From an uncultured Prevotellaceae bacterium (GTDB lineage: Bacteria > Bacteroidota > Bacteroidia > Bacteroidales > Bacteroidaceae), in contig ONSV01000007.1 of assembly GCA_900320585.1 (NCBI GenBank), positions 1 to 56,419 of the forward strand: a DNA stretch of 56,419 nucleotides. Reading direction: 5' to 3'. The notes under the pieces are model-generated. The model was given only the letters and a program-made list of their open reading frames with translations, was not told where the DNA came from and ran no database searches. Position 1 is the stretch's first letter, and the number at the start of each line of letters is the position of its first letter. The translations under genes and the position numbers were made by a program. Positions 7,902-16,255 of this stretch are shown piece by piece.

Positions 7902-8822
7902 CTACTGGGCATTGATTTCTTTCAGCAGTCGGTCGGCATGTCCCCAGCGGTCCATCATAAACAGCACGAAGCGGATGTCGACACCGATGCAGCGAGCCAA
8001 CTTCTTGTCGAAGAAGATGTCGCTCGAGAGGCTGTCCCAGTTGCCATCGAAGGCCAGTCCGATAAGCTCGCCCTTGCCGTTGAACATCGGCGAGCCGCTG
8101 TTGCCGCCCGTGATGTCGTTGTTGGTGAGGAAACAAAGTTGCATCTTGCCGGTGGTCTTGTCGGTGTATGGTCCGAAGTCCTTCGACGAGAGCAATTCTT
8201 TCATGATGGGCTCTGCCACATAGTCGATGACCTTGTCGGCACGGTCCATCTTCTCGACAATACTCTCAGCGGTGGTATAGTAGCCCGAGGGCTGTCCGTT
8301 GAGCAAGTACTCGCCCACCTGTCCGTAGCTCAGGCGCATGGTGAAGTTGGCATCGCTGTAGTGAGGCAGGTCTTGCTCCATGCGCACCACGGCGTCGCAA
8401 AGGTAACGCTCCTGGGTAGCGATATCGTCGCTGGCCACACGCACCTGCGAGAGCAGGTCGTAGTAGACCTCCATAATATCCTCGCCGAACTTCAGGCCCG
8501 GGTCTTTCTTGAACTTCTTGTCGTTGAACTTGATGCGCTTGTTTTTCTTCATCAGCACCGACTTCTTGTAGAGGTAGTCGACGTAAGCCGTGTAGTTGTT
8601 GTTGAACTTGGTCTTGATGACGGAATAGAACTTCGGCAGGTATTTCTCGTTCACCTGTTGGGCATAGTTCTTCAGCATGGCAGCCAGCACCTCTTTGTCG
8701 AGGGCCTCGTCCCACTCGTCGCTGTTGTCATCAAACTGGTAATACTGCTTCTTGGGGTTGTCTTTCGGCCCCTTCACCTCGATGCCGTCGCCAGCCACCT
8801 TGCGGGCACGGTTGAAATACTC
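7902..8822 (-). CDS. S46 dipeptidyl-peptidase, C-terminal part (broken gene)
   Basis: This 306-codon segment is the second half of an S46 serine peptidase (DPP7/DPP11 family), which removes dipeptides from the N-terminus of peptides in the periplasm. It contains the catalytic Ser in TGGNSGSPMFN, 63 residues from the C-terminus as in the family, and the LIGLAFDGNWDSLS segment. A Gly in FDGNW, where DPP11 enzymes have Arg, suggests DPP7-like preference for hydrophobic residues rather than Asp/Glu (from family knowledge). The segment begins EYFNRARKVAGDG, out of frame with the N-terminal half. No start codon of its own is convincing, so it is a fragment rather than a separate gene. Confidence 0.8.
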   Translation of the reverse strand, partial: EYFNRARKVAGDGIEVKGPKDNPKKQYYQFDDNSDEWDEALDKEVLAAMLKNYAQQVNEKYLPKFYSVIKTKFNNNYTAYVDYLYKKSVLMKKNKRIKFNDKKFKKDPGLKFGEDIMEVYYDLLSQVRVASDDIATQERYLCDAVVRMEQDLPHYSDANFTMRLSYGQVGEYLLNGQPSGYYTTAESIVEKMDRADKVIDYVAEPIMKELLSSKDFGPYTDKTTGKMQLCFLTNNDITGGNSGSPMFNGKGELIGLAFDGNWDSLSSDIFFDKKLARCIGVDIRFVLFMMDRWGHADRLLKEINAQ

Positions 8823-9852
8823 GCCCGATAGAGTCGATGCACTTGTTCATACCGATGGAGTTCTTCCAATAGTTGGAACTCTGGGCATACTTGCTGTCGT
8901 ACTTGATGCGCACGGCCTCGCTGGCCCTCATGTGCTTGATCATCACCTCCTGCTTCACGCCACGCACCTGTGCACGCACGGCATTCTCGGCATCGCGCAT
9001 CTGCTTGATGCCATACGAAGAGAGATAGCGCTCCGTGCTGCCAGGATAGCCGATGGTCATGGCGAAGTCGCCGTCCTTATATCCCTGCATCGACACCTTT
9101 GCCCAACGTTTGGGATGGTAGGGCACATTGTCTTTGCTGTATTCGGCCGGACCATTGGTCTTGGGGTCGGCATAGATGCGGAACACGGAGAAGTCGCAGG
9201 TCTGGCGCGGCCACATCCAGTTGTCGGTCTCGCCACCAAACTTACCCATCGACTTGGGGATGGTGAACACCAGGCGCAGGTCAGTGAAGTCCTGATAGGT
9301 GGTGGCATAGTAGCGGTTGCCCTCATAGAAGGGGTCCACATTCACACGCAATGTCTTGTCGATGCGCTTCACCGAGTCGGTGAGGACATTGGTGATGGAG
9401 TCGATGAGCACGGCCCGCTTGTAGTTGCTCATACCCTCGATGCCCAACTTCACCAGGCGGTCGGTGATATCGGCCTGGTCGACCATGAAACTCACGAACA
9501 TGTCCTTGTTGGGCAGCTCCTCTTCGTAGGTCTTGGCATAGAATCCGTTGAGCATGTAGTCGTGCTCCACGGTGGAGTGGCTGCGGATGGCCTCGAACCC
9601 GCAGTGGTGGTTGGTGAACACCAGTCCGTCGGGCGAGACGACCACGCCCGAGCAATAACCGCTGAAATTGACCACGGCATTCTTCAGTGCCGTCTCGCCA
9701 TAATACAAGTCGTTGTAGGTCATGCTGAAACCCTCGTTCTGCATGATTTCATACACCTGAGGGGGCAGGTTGTAGATGGTCCACATACCCTCGTCGGCCT
9801 TGGCCTGGAATGACGCGACCATGCAAGAAAGTATCAAAAAGGCTTTTCTCAT
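8731..9852 (-). CDS. S46 dipeptidyl-peptidase, N-terminal part (broken gene)
   Basis: The N-terminal half begins with a signal peptide (MRKAFLILSCMVASFQAKA) and mature sequence DEGMWTIYNLPPQV, as in S46 peptidases. The catalytic His is in TNHHCG (His82/83) and the catalytic Asp is Asp219 in TCDFSVFRIYADP. It also has FGGETDNWMWPR and GYPGSTERYLSSYG. Authentic sequence ends at NSIGMNKCIDSIG (residue 342, near base 8824); the rest of this frame, to 8731, is out-of-frame. Joined to the C-terminal piece it gives about 648 residues, against about 715 in the family. So some 60-70 codons appear to be missing at the break, not just one base. As it stands no active enzyme can be made. Confidence 0.82.
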   Translation of the reverse strand: MRKAFLILSCMVASFQAKADEGMWTIYNLPPQVYEIMQNEGFSMTYNDLYYGETALKNAVVNFSGYCSGVVVSPDGLVFTNHHCGFEAIRSHSTVEHDYMLNGFYAKTYEEELPNKDMFVSFMVDQADITDRLVKLGIEGMSNYKRAVLIDSITNVLTDSVKRIDKTLRVNVDPFYEGNRYYATTYQDFTDLRLVFTIPKSMGKFGGETDNWMWPRQTCDFSVFRIYADPKTNGPAEYSKDNVPYHPKRWAKVSMQGYKDGDFAMTIGYPGSTERYLSSYGIKQMRDAENAVRAQVRGVKQEVMIKHMRASEAVRIKYDSKYAQSSNYWKNSIGMNKCIDSIGRVFQPCPQGGWRRHRGEGAERQPQEAVLPV

Positions 9853-9901
9853 AATGAAAATGCTTTATGGTTAGAATATGTTTTTGTTTGCTATAGAAGT
9901 A

Positions 9902-11344
9902 TTACTTGAAATACTTACCCACCACGGGCAGGCTCTTGAGGGGGAAGTCATGCTTTACGGTGTATACGAGATAGACACCTACTAGAATGGTGTTGACCAA
10001 GAGCGATACCCACATAGGCAGATAGGCTGAGGCAAAATACATGGCCACGAAAAGGACAACAGTAAGCAGCACATAACGGGCAATGTCGGCCAAGGGATAG
10101 TCGATGGCGTTGTAGCGCTGTCCGACGATATAGGAAAGCACCATGGCGGTGGCATAGCCAGCGAACCCGCCCCATGCGCACGCCGTGTAGCCATAGCGTG
10201 GCACAAAGATGATGTTTACGGCGAAGAGCACGGCACAGCCGATGCCAGAGAAGATAGCTCCCCAGATGGTCTTGTCGATGAGTTTGTACCAGAACGAGAG
10301 GTTGAAATAGACACCCATCATAATCTCGGCGGCCATGACGATAGGCACCACCCGCAGTCCCACCCAGTAGTCGGCGCCGATGATGTGTTTCAACAGGTCA
10401 ATATAGGCCACCACGCAGAGAAAGGCCAGAAGGGTGAAGATGAGGAAATATTTCATGGCCACGGCATAATAATGCTTGGAGTCGCGCTCCTTGGCGGTGC
10501 TGAAGACTATGGGCTCGTATGCATAGCGGAAGGCCTGGGTAATCATGGCCATAATCATGGCTATCTTGAACACGGCGCCGTAGATGGCCAGCTGCTGTTT
10601 CATGTCGGCCTCTTGGTAAAGATAGGGGAAGAGAATCTTGTCGGCGGTCTGGTTGAGAATGCCGGCTATGCCGAGCACGAGGATGGGCCAACTGTAGGAG
10701 AGCATGCGCTTGAGCAACCGGACATCGAAACCATGCTTGAATCCCCGGAGTTCCTGCCAGAAGAAGAAAGTGATGATGCTGGTGCAGATGAGGTTGATGT
10801 AGAAAGCCGTTCCGGCATCGCGCCCACCCATGCCCAGGTAGTAGATCACGTTGAGCAAGATGTTGAGGAATATGAACAACAGTTTGAGTGCAGCAAACTT
10901 CAATGGGCGTTTCTGATAGCGAAGATAGGCGAAGGGGATGCACTGGAACGCATCGATGGCTACGCAGGTGAACATGCACCATATGTACTCGGGATGGTCG
11001 TGGTAATGCAGCGCATCGGCGATAGGATGCAGAAATACCAATACCAGGACGATGAAGAGCACCGAGGTAAATCCCACTGCCCACAGTGTGGTGGAATAGA
11101 CAAGCTCTGCCCGCTCACCTTGTTTGTTGGCATAGCGGAAAAAAGTGGTCTCCATGCCATAGGTGAGAATGACCAACAACAGGGCCACCAAGGCATAGAC
11201 ATTGGTGATGACACCATATTCGCCACTTGCTGCCGACATCTTCTGCGTGTAGAGTGGTACAAGCAAATAGTTGAGGAAGCGGCCGATAATGCTGCTCAGG
11301 CCATAGATGGCCGTGTCTTTTGCAAGGTTTTTAAGATCTGCCAT
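9902..11344 (-). CDS. Oligosaccharide/polysaccharide flippase (MOP superfamily)
   Basis: A 480-residue inner-membrane protein with about 12-14 hydrophobic segments, starting MADLKNLAKDTAIYGLSSIIGRFLNYLLVPLYT, the typical opening of Wzx-like polysaccharide biosynthesis proteins. These flip lipid-linked sugar units across the inner membrane for cell-surface glycan or LPS assembly. Features include TAFYINLICTSI and the repeated long hydrophobic helices to the C-terminus. There are no glycosyltransferases beside it, so the substrate cannot be inferred. It lies 9 bases downstream of the SpmA/B gene on the same strand and is probably cotranscribed with it. Confidence 0.85.
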   Translation of the reverse strand: MADLKNLAKDTAIYGLSSIIGRFLNYLLVPLYTQKMSAASGEYGVITNVYALVALLLVILTYGMETTFFRYANKQGERAELVYSTTLWAVGFTSVLFIVLVLVFLHPIADALHYHDHPEYIWCMFTCVAIDAFQCIPFAYLRYQKRPLKFAALKLLFIFLNILLNVIYYLGMGGRDAGTAFYINLICTSIITFFFWQELRGFKHGFDVRLLKRMLSYSWPILVLGIAGILNQTADKILFPYLYQEADMKQQLAIYGAVFKIAMIMAMITQAFRYAYEPIVFSTAKERDSKHYYAVAMKYFLIFTLLAFLCVVAYIDLLKHIIGADYWVGLRVVPIVMAAEIMMGVYFNLSFWYKLIDKTIWGAIFSGIGCAVLFAVNIIFVPRYGYTACAWGGFAGYATAMVLSYIVGQRYNAIDYPLADIARYVLLTVVLFVAMYFASAYLPMWVSLLVNTILVGVYLVYTVKHDFPLKSLPVVGKYFK

Positions 11345-11353
11345 AATAACGTG

Positions 11354-12586
11354 TTAACCAAAGAACATATAAGCGATGGCGATGGCCGCGATGATGCCGG
11401 CAAGGTCGGCCAGCAGTCCGCAGGTCACGGCATGGCGGGTATAACGGATATTGACGCTGCCGAAATAGACGGCAAGGATATAGAACGTTGTGTCGGTGGA
11501 GCCTTGGAAGATGCAACTGAGCCGTCCGACGAAGGAGTCGGCGCCATATTGCGTCATCGCGTCGACCATCATGCCACGCGCCCCACTGCCCGAGAGCGGT
11601 TTCATGAGTGCCGTGGGCAATGCCTCCACGAAGTCGGTATTGCACCCTGTGGCCTCAACCACCCATTTCACCCCTCCCACGAGCATATCCATGGCTCCTG
11701 CCGCACGGAACACGCCGATGCCCACGAGGATAGCCACGAGATAGGGGATAATGCGCACCGCCGTGGTGAAACCGTCTTTCGCCCCTTCGATGAAGGCATC
11801 GTAGACGTTGACGCGCCTCAAGGCCCCTGCCACGATGAATCCCACGATAACCGACATCAGCAATGTGTTGGCCACCGTGGTGCTCACGACGTTCATCTGC
11901 TCCTTGTCCATGCGGCTGAATCCCCAGATGATGGCCGCCACGAAGAGGCAGAGTCCGCCGAGGGTGATCAACAGCGTGCGATTGAAGAGGTTGATGCGCT
12001 GGAAGAGCGAGGTCACCACCAGTCCGGCGATAGTGGAGAAAAACGTAGCCAGGAGGATTGGGATGAACACGTCGGTGGGTTGTGCGGCCCCCATCTGTGC
12101 CCTATATACAAGTATGCTCACGGGAATGATGGTGAGGCCCGACGTATTGAGCACCAGAAACATGATCATCGAGTTGGTGGCGGTATCCTTCTTCGGATTG
12201 AGTTCCTGCATCTGCTCCATGGCTTTCAGTCCCATTGGGGTGGCGGCATTGTCGAGACCGAGCATATTGGCGGCGATATTCATGAAAATGGAGCCGGTGA
12301 CGGGATGGCCCTTGGGTATATCGGGAAAGAGCCGGCAGAACACCGGACCGAGCAACTTGGCGAAAGCGGCCACCACGCCGCCCTTTTCACCCACTTTCAT
12401 GATGCCCATCCAGAGGGCGAGCACACCCGTGAGTCCGATGGAGATTTCGAAAGCGGTCTTCGAAGAGTCGAAGGTGGAGTCCATCATCGCCGGGAACACT
12501 TCCACGTCGCCCATGAAGATGAGACGAACCACTGCGATGAGGAACGAAACGAGGAAAAAACCTATCCAGATATAGTTGAGTACCAT
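11354..12586 (-). CDS. Nucleoside-recognition (Gate) domain protein, SpmA-SpmB fusion
   Basis: A 410-residue multi-pass membrane protein containing two Gate/nucleoside-recognition modules. The first (about 40-190) resembles spore maturation protein A, with LTGVLALWMGIMKVGEKGGVV, NIAANMLGLDNAATPMGLKAM and NTSGLTIIPVS. The second (about 230-405) resembles SpmB, with GAKDGFTTAVRIIPYLVAILVGIGVFRAAGAMD and SGARGMMVDAM. Bacteroidetes do not sporulate, and this fused form is common among them with no settled function; a solute transporter role is plausible. It precedes the flippase gene by 9 bases. Confidence 0.83.
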   Translation of the reverse strand: MVLNYIWIGFFLVSFLIAVVRLIFMGDVEVFPAMMDSTFDSSKTAFEISIGLTGVLALWMGIMKVGEKGGVVAAFAKLLGPVFCRLFPDIPKGHPVTGSIFMNIAANMLGLDNAATPMGLKAMEQMQELNPKKDTATNSMIMFLVLNTSGLTIIPVSILVYRAQMGAAQPTDVFIPILLATFFSTIAGLVVTSLFQRINLFNRTLLITLGGLCLFVAAIIWGFSRMDKEQMNVVSTTVANTLLMSVIVGFIVAGALRRVNVYDAFIEGAKDGFTTAVRIIPYLVAILVGIGVFRAAGAMDMLVGGVKWVVEATGCNTDFVEALPTALMKPLSGSGARGMMVDAMTQYGADSFVGRLSCIFQGSTDTTFYILAVYFGSVNIRYTRHAVTCGLLADLAGIIAAIAIAYMFFG

Positions 12587-12660
12587 ACGAGATTCTTTTT
12601 AGCAGCTACCGATTTGGTGAAGGCCAAAGGTAACAAAAATAATCATACCGACAAAATTTT

Positions 12661-13974
12661 TCAATCCAGTTCTACGACAAAATCAATGGCTGTGGGCACT
12701 TCACCCAAATGGAGCACCACACCGCCGTCGACACGGGTGAAGGCTATCTTCCTGCGCGAGGCATACTCTACGGCGCTGCGCACCTTCATGCCTTTGAGGG
12801 GCACGAAGAGCGACTCGTCTGAAAGAGAGAGGATGTGAATGAACAGCTTCTTTCCCTTGCGGGTGGAGACTCCCCATTCGTGGGGCTCCACGTCGCCACC
12901 TCGTGTACCTTGCACCGTGGGACCGTAGACGCTCATCCACTGGCCTATCTCACCAAGGCGCTGAAGGGCCACGGCAGGCAACTCGCCATTGGGCTGCGGT
13001 CCGATATTGAGCAGCAGGTTGGCATTCTTTCCTGCGGCACGCACCAACAGGTGGATGATCTCGCTGACAGATTTATAGTCGTTGTCACAGATATTATATC
13101 CCCATGTGCGGTTCATCGTCTCACAAGTCTCCAAGGGCAGAGGGCTCACCCCTTGTCCCGACATGCCAGCCTTGTTCTCGCCAGGCAGGTCGCGCTCGAA
13201 AATCTGGATATCCTCGCCCTCGAAAGGTGTGAGGTGGTGGTTGTTGGCAACCATGCACGCCGGCTGCAACCGGTGGATGAGGTCGTATTGCGAGCGCAAC
13301 TGCCAGTCGAAGGGTTGGGCATCGGAGTCATGGTCCCACACCCCGTCAAACCAAATCGCGCCGATAGGTCCGTAATTGGTGAGCAACTCGGTGAGCTGGC
13401 GGTCCATGAACTGCCGGTAGGAAGTCCAGTCCTGCTGGTTGGTGGGCCGTCCCAGTTTCCGTCCGGTGCGCCCCAAAGGATAGTCGGTGCGCTGCCAGTC
13501 GAGATGGGAGTAATAGAAATGGAGCCGGATGCCATGACGCTGGCATGCCTCGGCCATCTCCTTGAGCACGTCACGGCCGAAGGGGGTGGCATCCACCACA
13601 TTATAAGGACTGGCATGGGTGCCCCACATCGAGAAACCGTCGTGATGGCGTGAGGTGATGGTGATGTATTTTGCACCCGATGCCTTGATGGCCCTCACCC
13701 ACGCATCGGCATCAAACCGTGAGGGATAGAAACCCGAAGCCAGCTTCGTATACTCCTGGTAGTTGATGTCGCGGTTGTTCATCACCCACTCACCATTGCC
13801 GAGCATGGAATAGATGCCCCAATGGATGAAGATGCCCAACTTGTCGTCCTGAAAGGTCTCACGGGCGGCGAGCACCTCGGGGGTGGGCTGATATGGCTGT
13901 GCCTTTCCCATAAGGGTAGCCGACAGCAGTAAAGCCACGGCCGCAATTCTCAGTGTCTGATGTGTTTTCATCAC
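12661..13974 (-). CDS. Secreted alpha-L-fucosidase, GH29
   Basis: A 437-residue enzyme with a signal peptide cut near AQ (residues 25-26), acting in the periplasm or outside the cell. GH29 enzymes release alpha-linked L-fucose from host or plant glycans with retention of configuration. Diagnostic residues are GIFIHWGIYSMLGNGEW (47-63), SRHHDGFSMW (108-117), and the nucleophile Asp210 in IWFDGVWD. LLLNIGPQPNGELP marks the end of the catalytic barrel, and a short beta-rich domain follows. The long spacing to the acid/base residue and lack of a C-terminal carbohydrate module fit the broad subfamily, but subfamily A or B cannot be decided by eye. No polysaccharide-utilisation genes (SusC/SusD) adjoin it. 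Confidence 0.9.
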   Translation of the reverse strand: MMKTHQTLRIAAVALLLSATLMGKAQPYQPTPEVLAARETFQDDKLGIFIHWGIYSMLGNGEWVMNNRDINYQEYTKLASGFYPSRFDADAWVRAIKASGAKYITITSRHHDGFSMWGTHASPYNVVDATPFGRDVLKEMAEACQRHGIRLHFYYSHLDWQRTDYPLGRTGRKLGRPTNQQDWTSYRQFMDRQLTELLTNYGPIGAIWFDGVWDHDSDAQPFDWQLRSQYDLIHRLQPACMVANNHHLTPFEGEDIQIFERDLPGENKAGMSGQGVSPLPLETCETMNRTWGYNICDNDYKSVSEIIHLLVRAAGKNANLLLNIGPQPNGELPAVALQRLGEIGQWMSVYGPTVQGTRGGDVEPHEWGVSTRKGKKLFIHILSLSDESLFVPLKGMKVRSAVEYASRRKIAFTRVDGGVVLHLGEVPTAIDFVVELD

Positions 13975-14002
13975 TCTGCCGTTAAATCAAACCGATATTG
14001 AA

Positions 14003-14033
14003 CAAAAAAAGTATCATGAACATTCATGATACT
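14003..14033 (-). terminator. Rho-independent terminator of the tRNA gene
   Basis: An 11-bp perfect stem (14010-14020 with 14023-14033) is followed on the minus strand by a run of seven T (14009-14003). It lies 10 bases past the tRNA 3' end. Confidence 0.8.
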
Positions 14034-14042
14034 CTCTTTTTG

Positions 14043-14116
14043 TGGGCCTTCTAGGGCTTGAACCTAGGACCTCCAGATTATGAGTCTGTTGCTCTAACCA
14101 ACTGAGCTAAAAGCCC
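14043..14116 (-). tRNA. tRNA with CAT anticodon (Met elongator or Ile2)
   Basis: The minus strand folds as a tRNA of 74 bases: acceptor GGGCTTT pairs with AAGGCCC, D-arm GCTC...GAGC, anticodon loop CTCATAA, T-arm CTAGG/CCTAG around TTCAAGC, and discriminator A. CCA is not encoded. The anticodon is CAT. It is not the initiator, because the first acceptor pair is a normal G-C rather than a mismatch. Whether it is elongator tRNA-Met or the lysidine-modified tRNA-Ile that reads AUA cannot be decided from the fold alone. It has its own promoter and terminator. Confidence 0.93.
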
Positions 14117-14151
14117 TGCTAAGTCGGCAATGCGACATAGTTTTCGGTCTG

Positions 14152-14183
14152 CAAAGGTAATGCCTTTCCACGTAAAATCCAAA
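14152..14183 (-). promoter_or_regulatory. Promoter of the tRNA gene
   Basis: On the minus strand TTTG (14183-14180) is followed after 20 bases by TACCTTTG (14159-14152), a full match to the Bacteroidetes -33/-7 consensus. The mature tRNA starts 36 bases downstream of the -7 element. Confidence 0.72.
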
Positions 14184-14254
14184 GAAAAAAGGAAATTATT
14201 TTTGGGTAAGGACAAAAATCACCACCCATCATGAGAAATATCAGATTTTTTACC

Positions 14255-14262
14255 TAAATTTG
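14255..14262 (+). promoter_or_regulatory. Possible -7 element for the ruvB operon
   Basis: TAAATTTG matches TAnnTTTG and lies 59 bases before the ruvB start. No clear TTTG sits 19 bases upstream, so this is a weak call. The 205 bases between tRNA and ruvB hold nothing else recognisable besides the divergent tRNA promoter. Confidence 0.4.
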
Positions 14263-14321
14263 CCACTGCTTGGTAGGGAAGGACTCACTCCTCTCCTGCC
14301 TCAACTATCCACTACCATAAT

Positions 14322-15356
14322 ATGGACGACTATTTTGACATCAGAAACGAAAGGGTATCGCCGGCAGAGAAAGACTTCGAGAACGCCCTGCGCCCTCTCC
14401 ACTTCAGCGACTTCCGTGGTCAGCAGAGCGTGGTGGAGAACCTGGAGGTGTTTGTGGAGGCTGCCAAATACCGCGGCGAGCCCCTCGACCATACCTTGCT
14501 GCATGGTCCGCCAGGACTGGGCAAGACCACGCTGAGCAACATCATCGCCAACGAACTGGGCGTGGGTTTCAAGCTCACCAGTGGTCCCGTGCTCGACCGC
14601 CCCGGCGACCTGGCCGGCATCCTCACCTCGCTCGAGACCAACGACGTGCTCTTCATCGATGAGATTCACCGCCTCTCGCCCGTGGTGGAGGAGTACCTCT
14701 ACTCGGCGATGGAAGACTTCCGCATCGATATTATGATCGACAAAGGTCCGTCGGCCCGGTCGATACAGATCGACCTGAACCCCTTCACGCTGATTGGCGC
14801 CACCACGCGGAGCGGTCTGCTCACTGCCCCCCTCCGTGCCCGCTTCGGCATCAACATGCACCTGGAATACTATGAGCCCGAGACCATCACCGAGATCCTG
14901 AAACGGTCGGCCAGCATCCTCCAGGTGCCCATTGCCGACGAGGCCGCTGCCGAGATAGCCCGTCGCAGCCGTGGCACGCCCCGTATCGCCAATGCCCTGC
15001 TGCGCCGCGTGCGTGACTTTGCCCAGGTGCGTGGCAACGGCCGTATCGACATCGACATCGCCCGTGTGGCCCTCACCGCCCTCAACATCGACCAGTATGG
15101 CCTCGACGAGATCGACAACAAGATCTTGCTCACCATCATCGACAAGTTCCGTGGTGGTCCGGTGGGCATCTCCACCATCGCCACGGCCATCGGCGAGGAC
15201 GCCGGCACCGTGGAGGAGGTGTATGAGCCTTTCCTCATCATGGAGGGATTCATCAAGCGCACTCCCCGTGGGCGCATGGTGACCGAGTTGGCCTATGAGC
15301 ACCTGGGACGCAACCCCCATCGTGGCAACCCCATACAACGCGACCTCTTCGACTGA
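14322..15356 (+). CDS. ruvB: Holliday junction branch-migration ATPase RuvB
   Basis: A 344-residue AAA+ motor, the usual RuvB length. RuvB hexamers drive branch migration of Holliday junctions together with RuvA, before RuvC cuts. Seen here: Walker A GPPGLGKT (62-69), Walker B FIDEIHRL (111-118), sensor motif GATTRSGLL with the arginine-finger region TAPLRARFG, sensor 2 [12 protein letters not shown], and the C-terminal winged helix ending in [20 protein letters not shown]. It heads a compact plus-strand run (coaD starts 17 bases after its stop), though its partners ruvA and ruvC are not in the window. Confidence 0.97.
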   Translation: MDDYFDIRNERVSPAEKDFENALRPLHFSDFRGQQSVVENLEVFVEAAKYRGEPLDHTLLHGPPGLGKTTLSNIIANELGVGFKLTSGPVLDRPGDLAGILTSLETNDVLFIDEIHRLSPVVEEYLYSAMEDFRIDIMIDKGPSARSIQIDLNPFTLIGATTRSGLLTAPLRARFGINMHLEYYEPETITEILKRSASILQVPIADEAAAEIARRSRGTPRIANALLRRVRDFAQVRGNGRIDIDIARVALTALNIDQYGLDEIDNKILLTIIDKFRGGPVGISTIATAIGEDAGTVEEVYEPFLIMEGFIKRTPRGRMVTELAYEHLGRNPHRGNPIQRDLFD

Positions 15357-15373
15357 CAACAAACCCAAACGAT

Positions 15374-15829
15374 ATGCCAAAGACAGCCATTTTCGCAGGC
15401 AGCTTCGACCCCTTCACCATCGGCCATGACGACATCGTGCGGCGCACCCTCTGCTTCGCCGACCGCGTGGTCATTGGCGTAGGCATCAACAAAGACAAGC
15501 ACTACAGCCACTCCACCGAGGAGCGAATCAAGGCCATCGCCGCCATCTACCATGACGAGCCCCGGGTGGAGGTGAAAGGCTACGACGATCTCACCATCGA
15601 CCTGGTTCACCGCGAGGGAGCACAGTTCATCGTCAAGGGCGTGCGCAACGTGAAAGATTTCGAGAGCGAGCGCGAGCAGGCCGACATCAACCGGCTCGTG
15701 GGCGGCGTGGAGACCGTGCTGCTCCTCGCCCGGCCCGAACTGGCAAGCGTCAGTTCGAGCACCGTGAGAGAACTCGCCCGCTTCGGCCGTGACATCAGCA
15801 AATTCCTACCCAAGACCCCAACCAAATGA
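15374..15829 (+). CDS. coaD: Phosphopantetheine adenylyltransferase
   Basis: A 151-residue cytoplasmic nucleotidyltransferase that catalyses the fourth step of coenzyme A synthesis, joining 4'-phosphopantetheine and ATP to dephospho-CoA and pyrophosphate. The nucleotide-binding motif GSFDPFTIGHDDIVRR (9-24), with the TxGH-type signature, is followed by FIVKGVRNVKDFESE and the C-terminal VSSSTVRELARFG, which matches the family's ISSTxVRE motif. Length is a little below the 155-160 usual for the family, consistent with Bacteroidetes members. Its last codons overlap the start of ybeY by 4 bases (ATGA), indicating translational coupling. Confidence 0.95.
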   Translation: MPKTAIFAGSFDPFTIGHDDIVRRTLCFADRVVIGVGINKDKHYSHSTEERIKAIAAIYHDEPRVEVKGYDDLTIDLVHREGAQFIVKGVRNVKDFESEREQADINRLVGGVETVLLLARPELASVSSSTVRELARFGRDISKFLPKTPTK

Positions 15830-16236
15830 TTACCTACAACAGCGAGGGCGTGAGCATGCCCAAAATCAGGAAACGCGACACCACGGCCTGGATCAAAGCC
15901 GTGGCTGCCAGCTATGGCAAGAAGACGGGCGAGATAGGCTATCTCTTCGTCGACGATGCCAAAATATTGGAAGTGAACCGTGAATACCTGGGTCACGACT
16001 ACTATACCGACATCATCACCTTCGACTACGACGAGGGCGACACCATCAACGGCGACATCGTCATCTCGCTCGACACCGTGGCCTCCAATGCCCAGCAGCA
16101 AGGCACACAGTATGACGAAGAGCTCCACCGCGTGATCATCCATGGCATCCTGCACCTCTGCGGCCTCAACGACAAGGGACCGGGAGAGCGCGAGCTCATG
16201 GAGGCCGCCGAGAACAAGGCCCTCGCCATGAGATAA
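15826..16236 (+). CDS. ybeY: Endoribonuclease YbeY
   Basis: A 136-residue metal-dependent RNase of the UPF0054 family, involved in 16S rRNA 3'-end maturation and ribosome quality control. The metal site reads HGILHLCGLND: His106 and His110 fit the HxxxHxxxxxH motif, but the third ligand position is Asp116 instead of His. The sequence around it (GLNDKGPGERELMEAAENKAL) is otherwise typical of the Bacteroidetes branch, so this is probably a lineage variant and not a dead enzyme. The start overlaps the coaD stop as ATGA. The TPM gene begins 19 bases downstream. Confidence 0.93.
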   Translation: MITYNSEGVSMPKIRKRDTTAWIKAVAASYGKKTGEIGYLFVDDAKILEVNREYLGHDYYTDIITFDYDEGDTINGDIVISLDTVASNAQQQGTQYDEELHRVIIHGILHLCGLNDKGPGERELMEAAENKALAMR

Positions 16237-16255
16237 CCCCTTACACCCCTACAAT

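Noticed and set aside
10385..12838. An 817-codon plus-strand frame over the flippase, SpmA/B and fucosidase genes
   Set aside because: It is rich in His, Glu and Gly in the way reverse reading of membrane-protein codons produces. The opposite strand has three proteins with family motifs.
14043..14116. Initiator tRNA-fMet
   Set aside because: The first acceptor pair is a standard G-C; the initiator needs a mismatch there.
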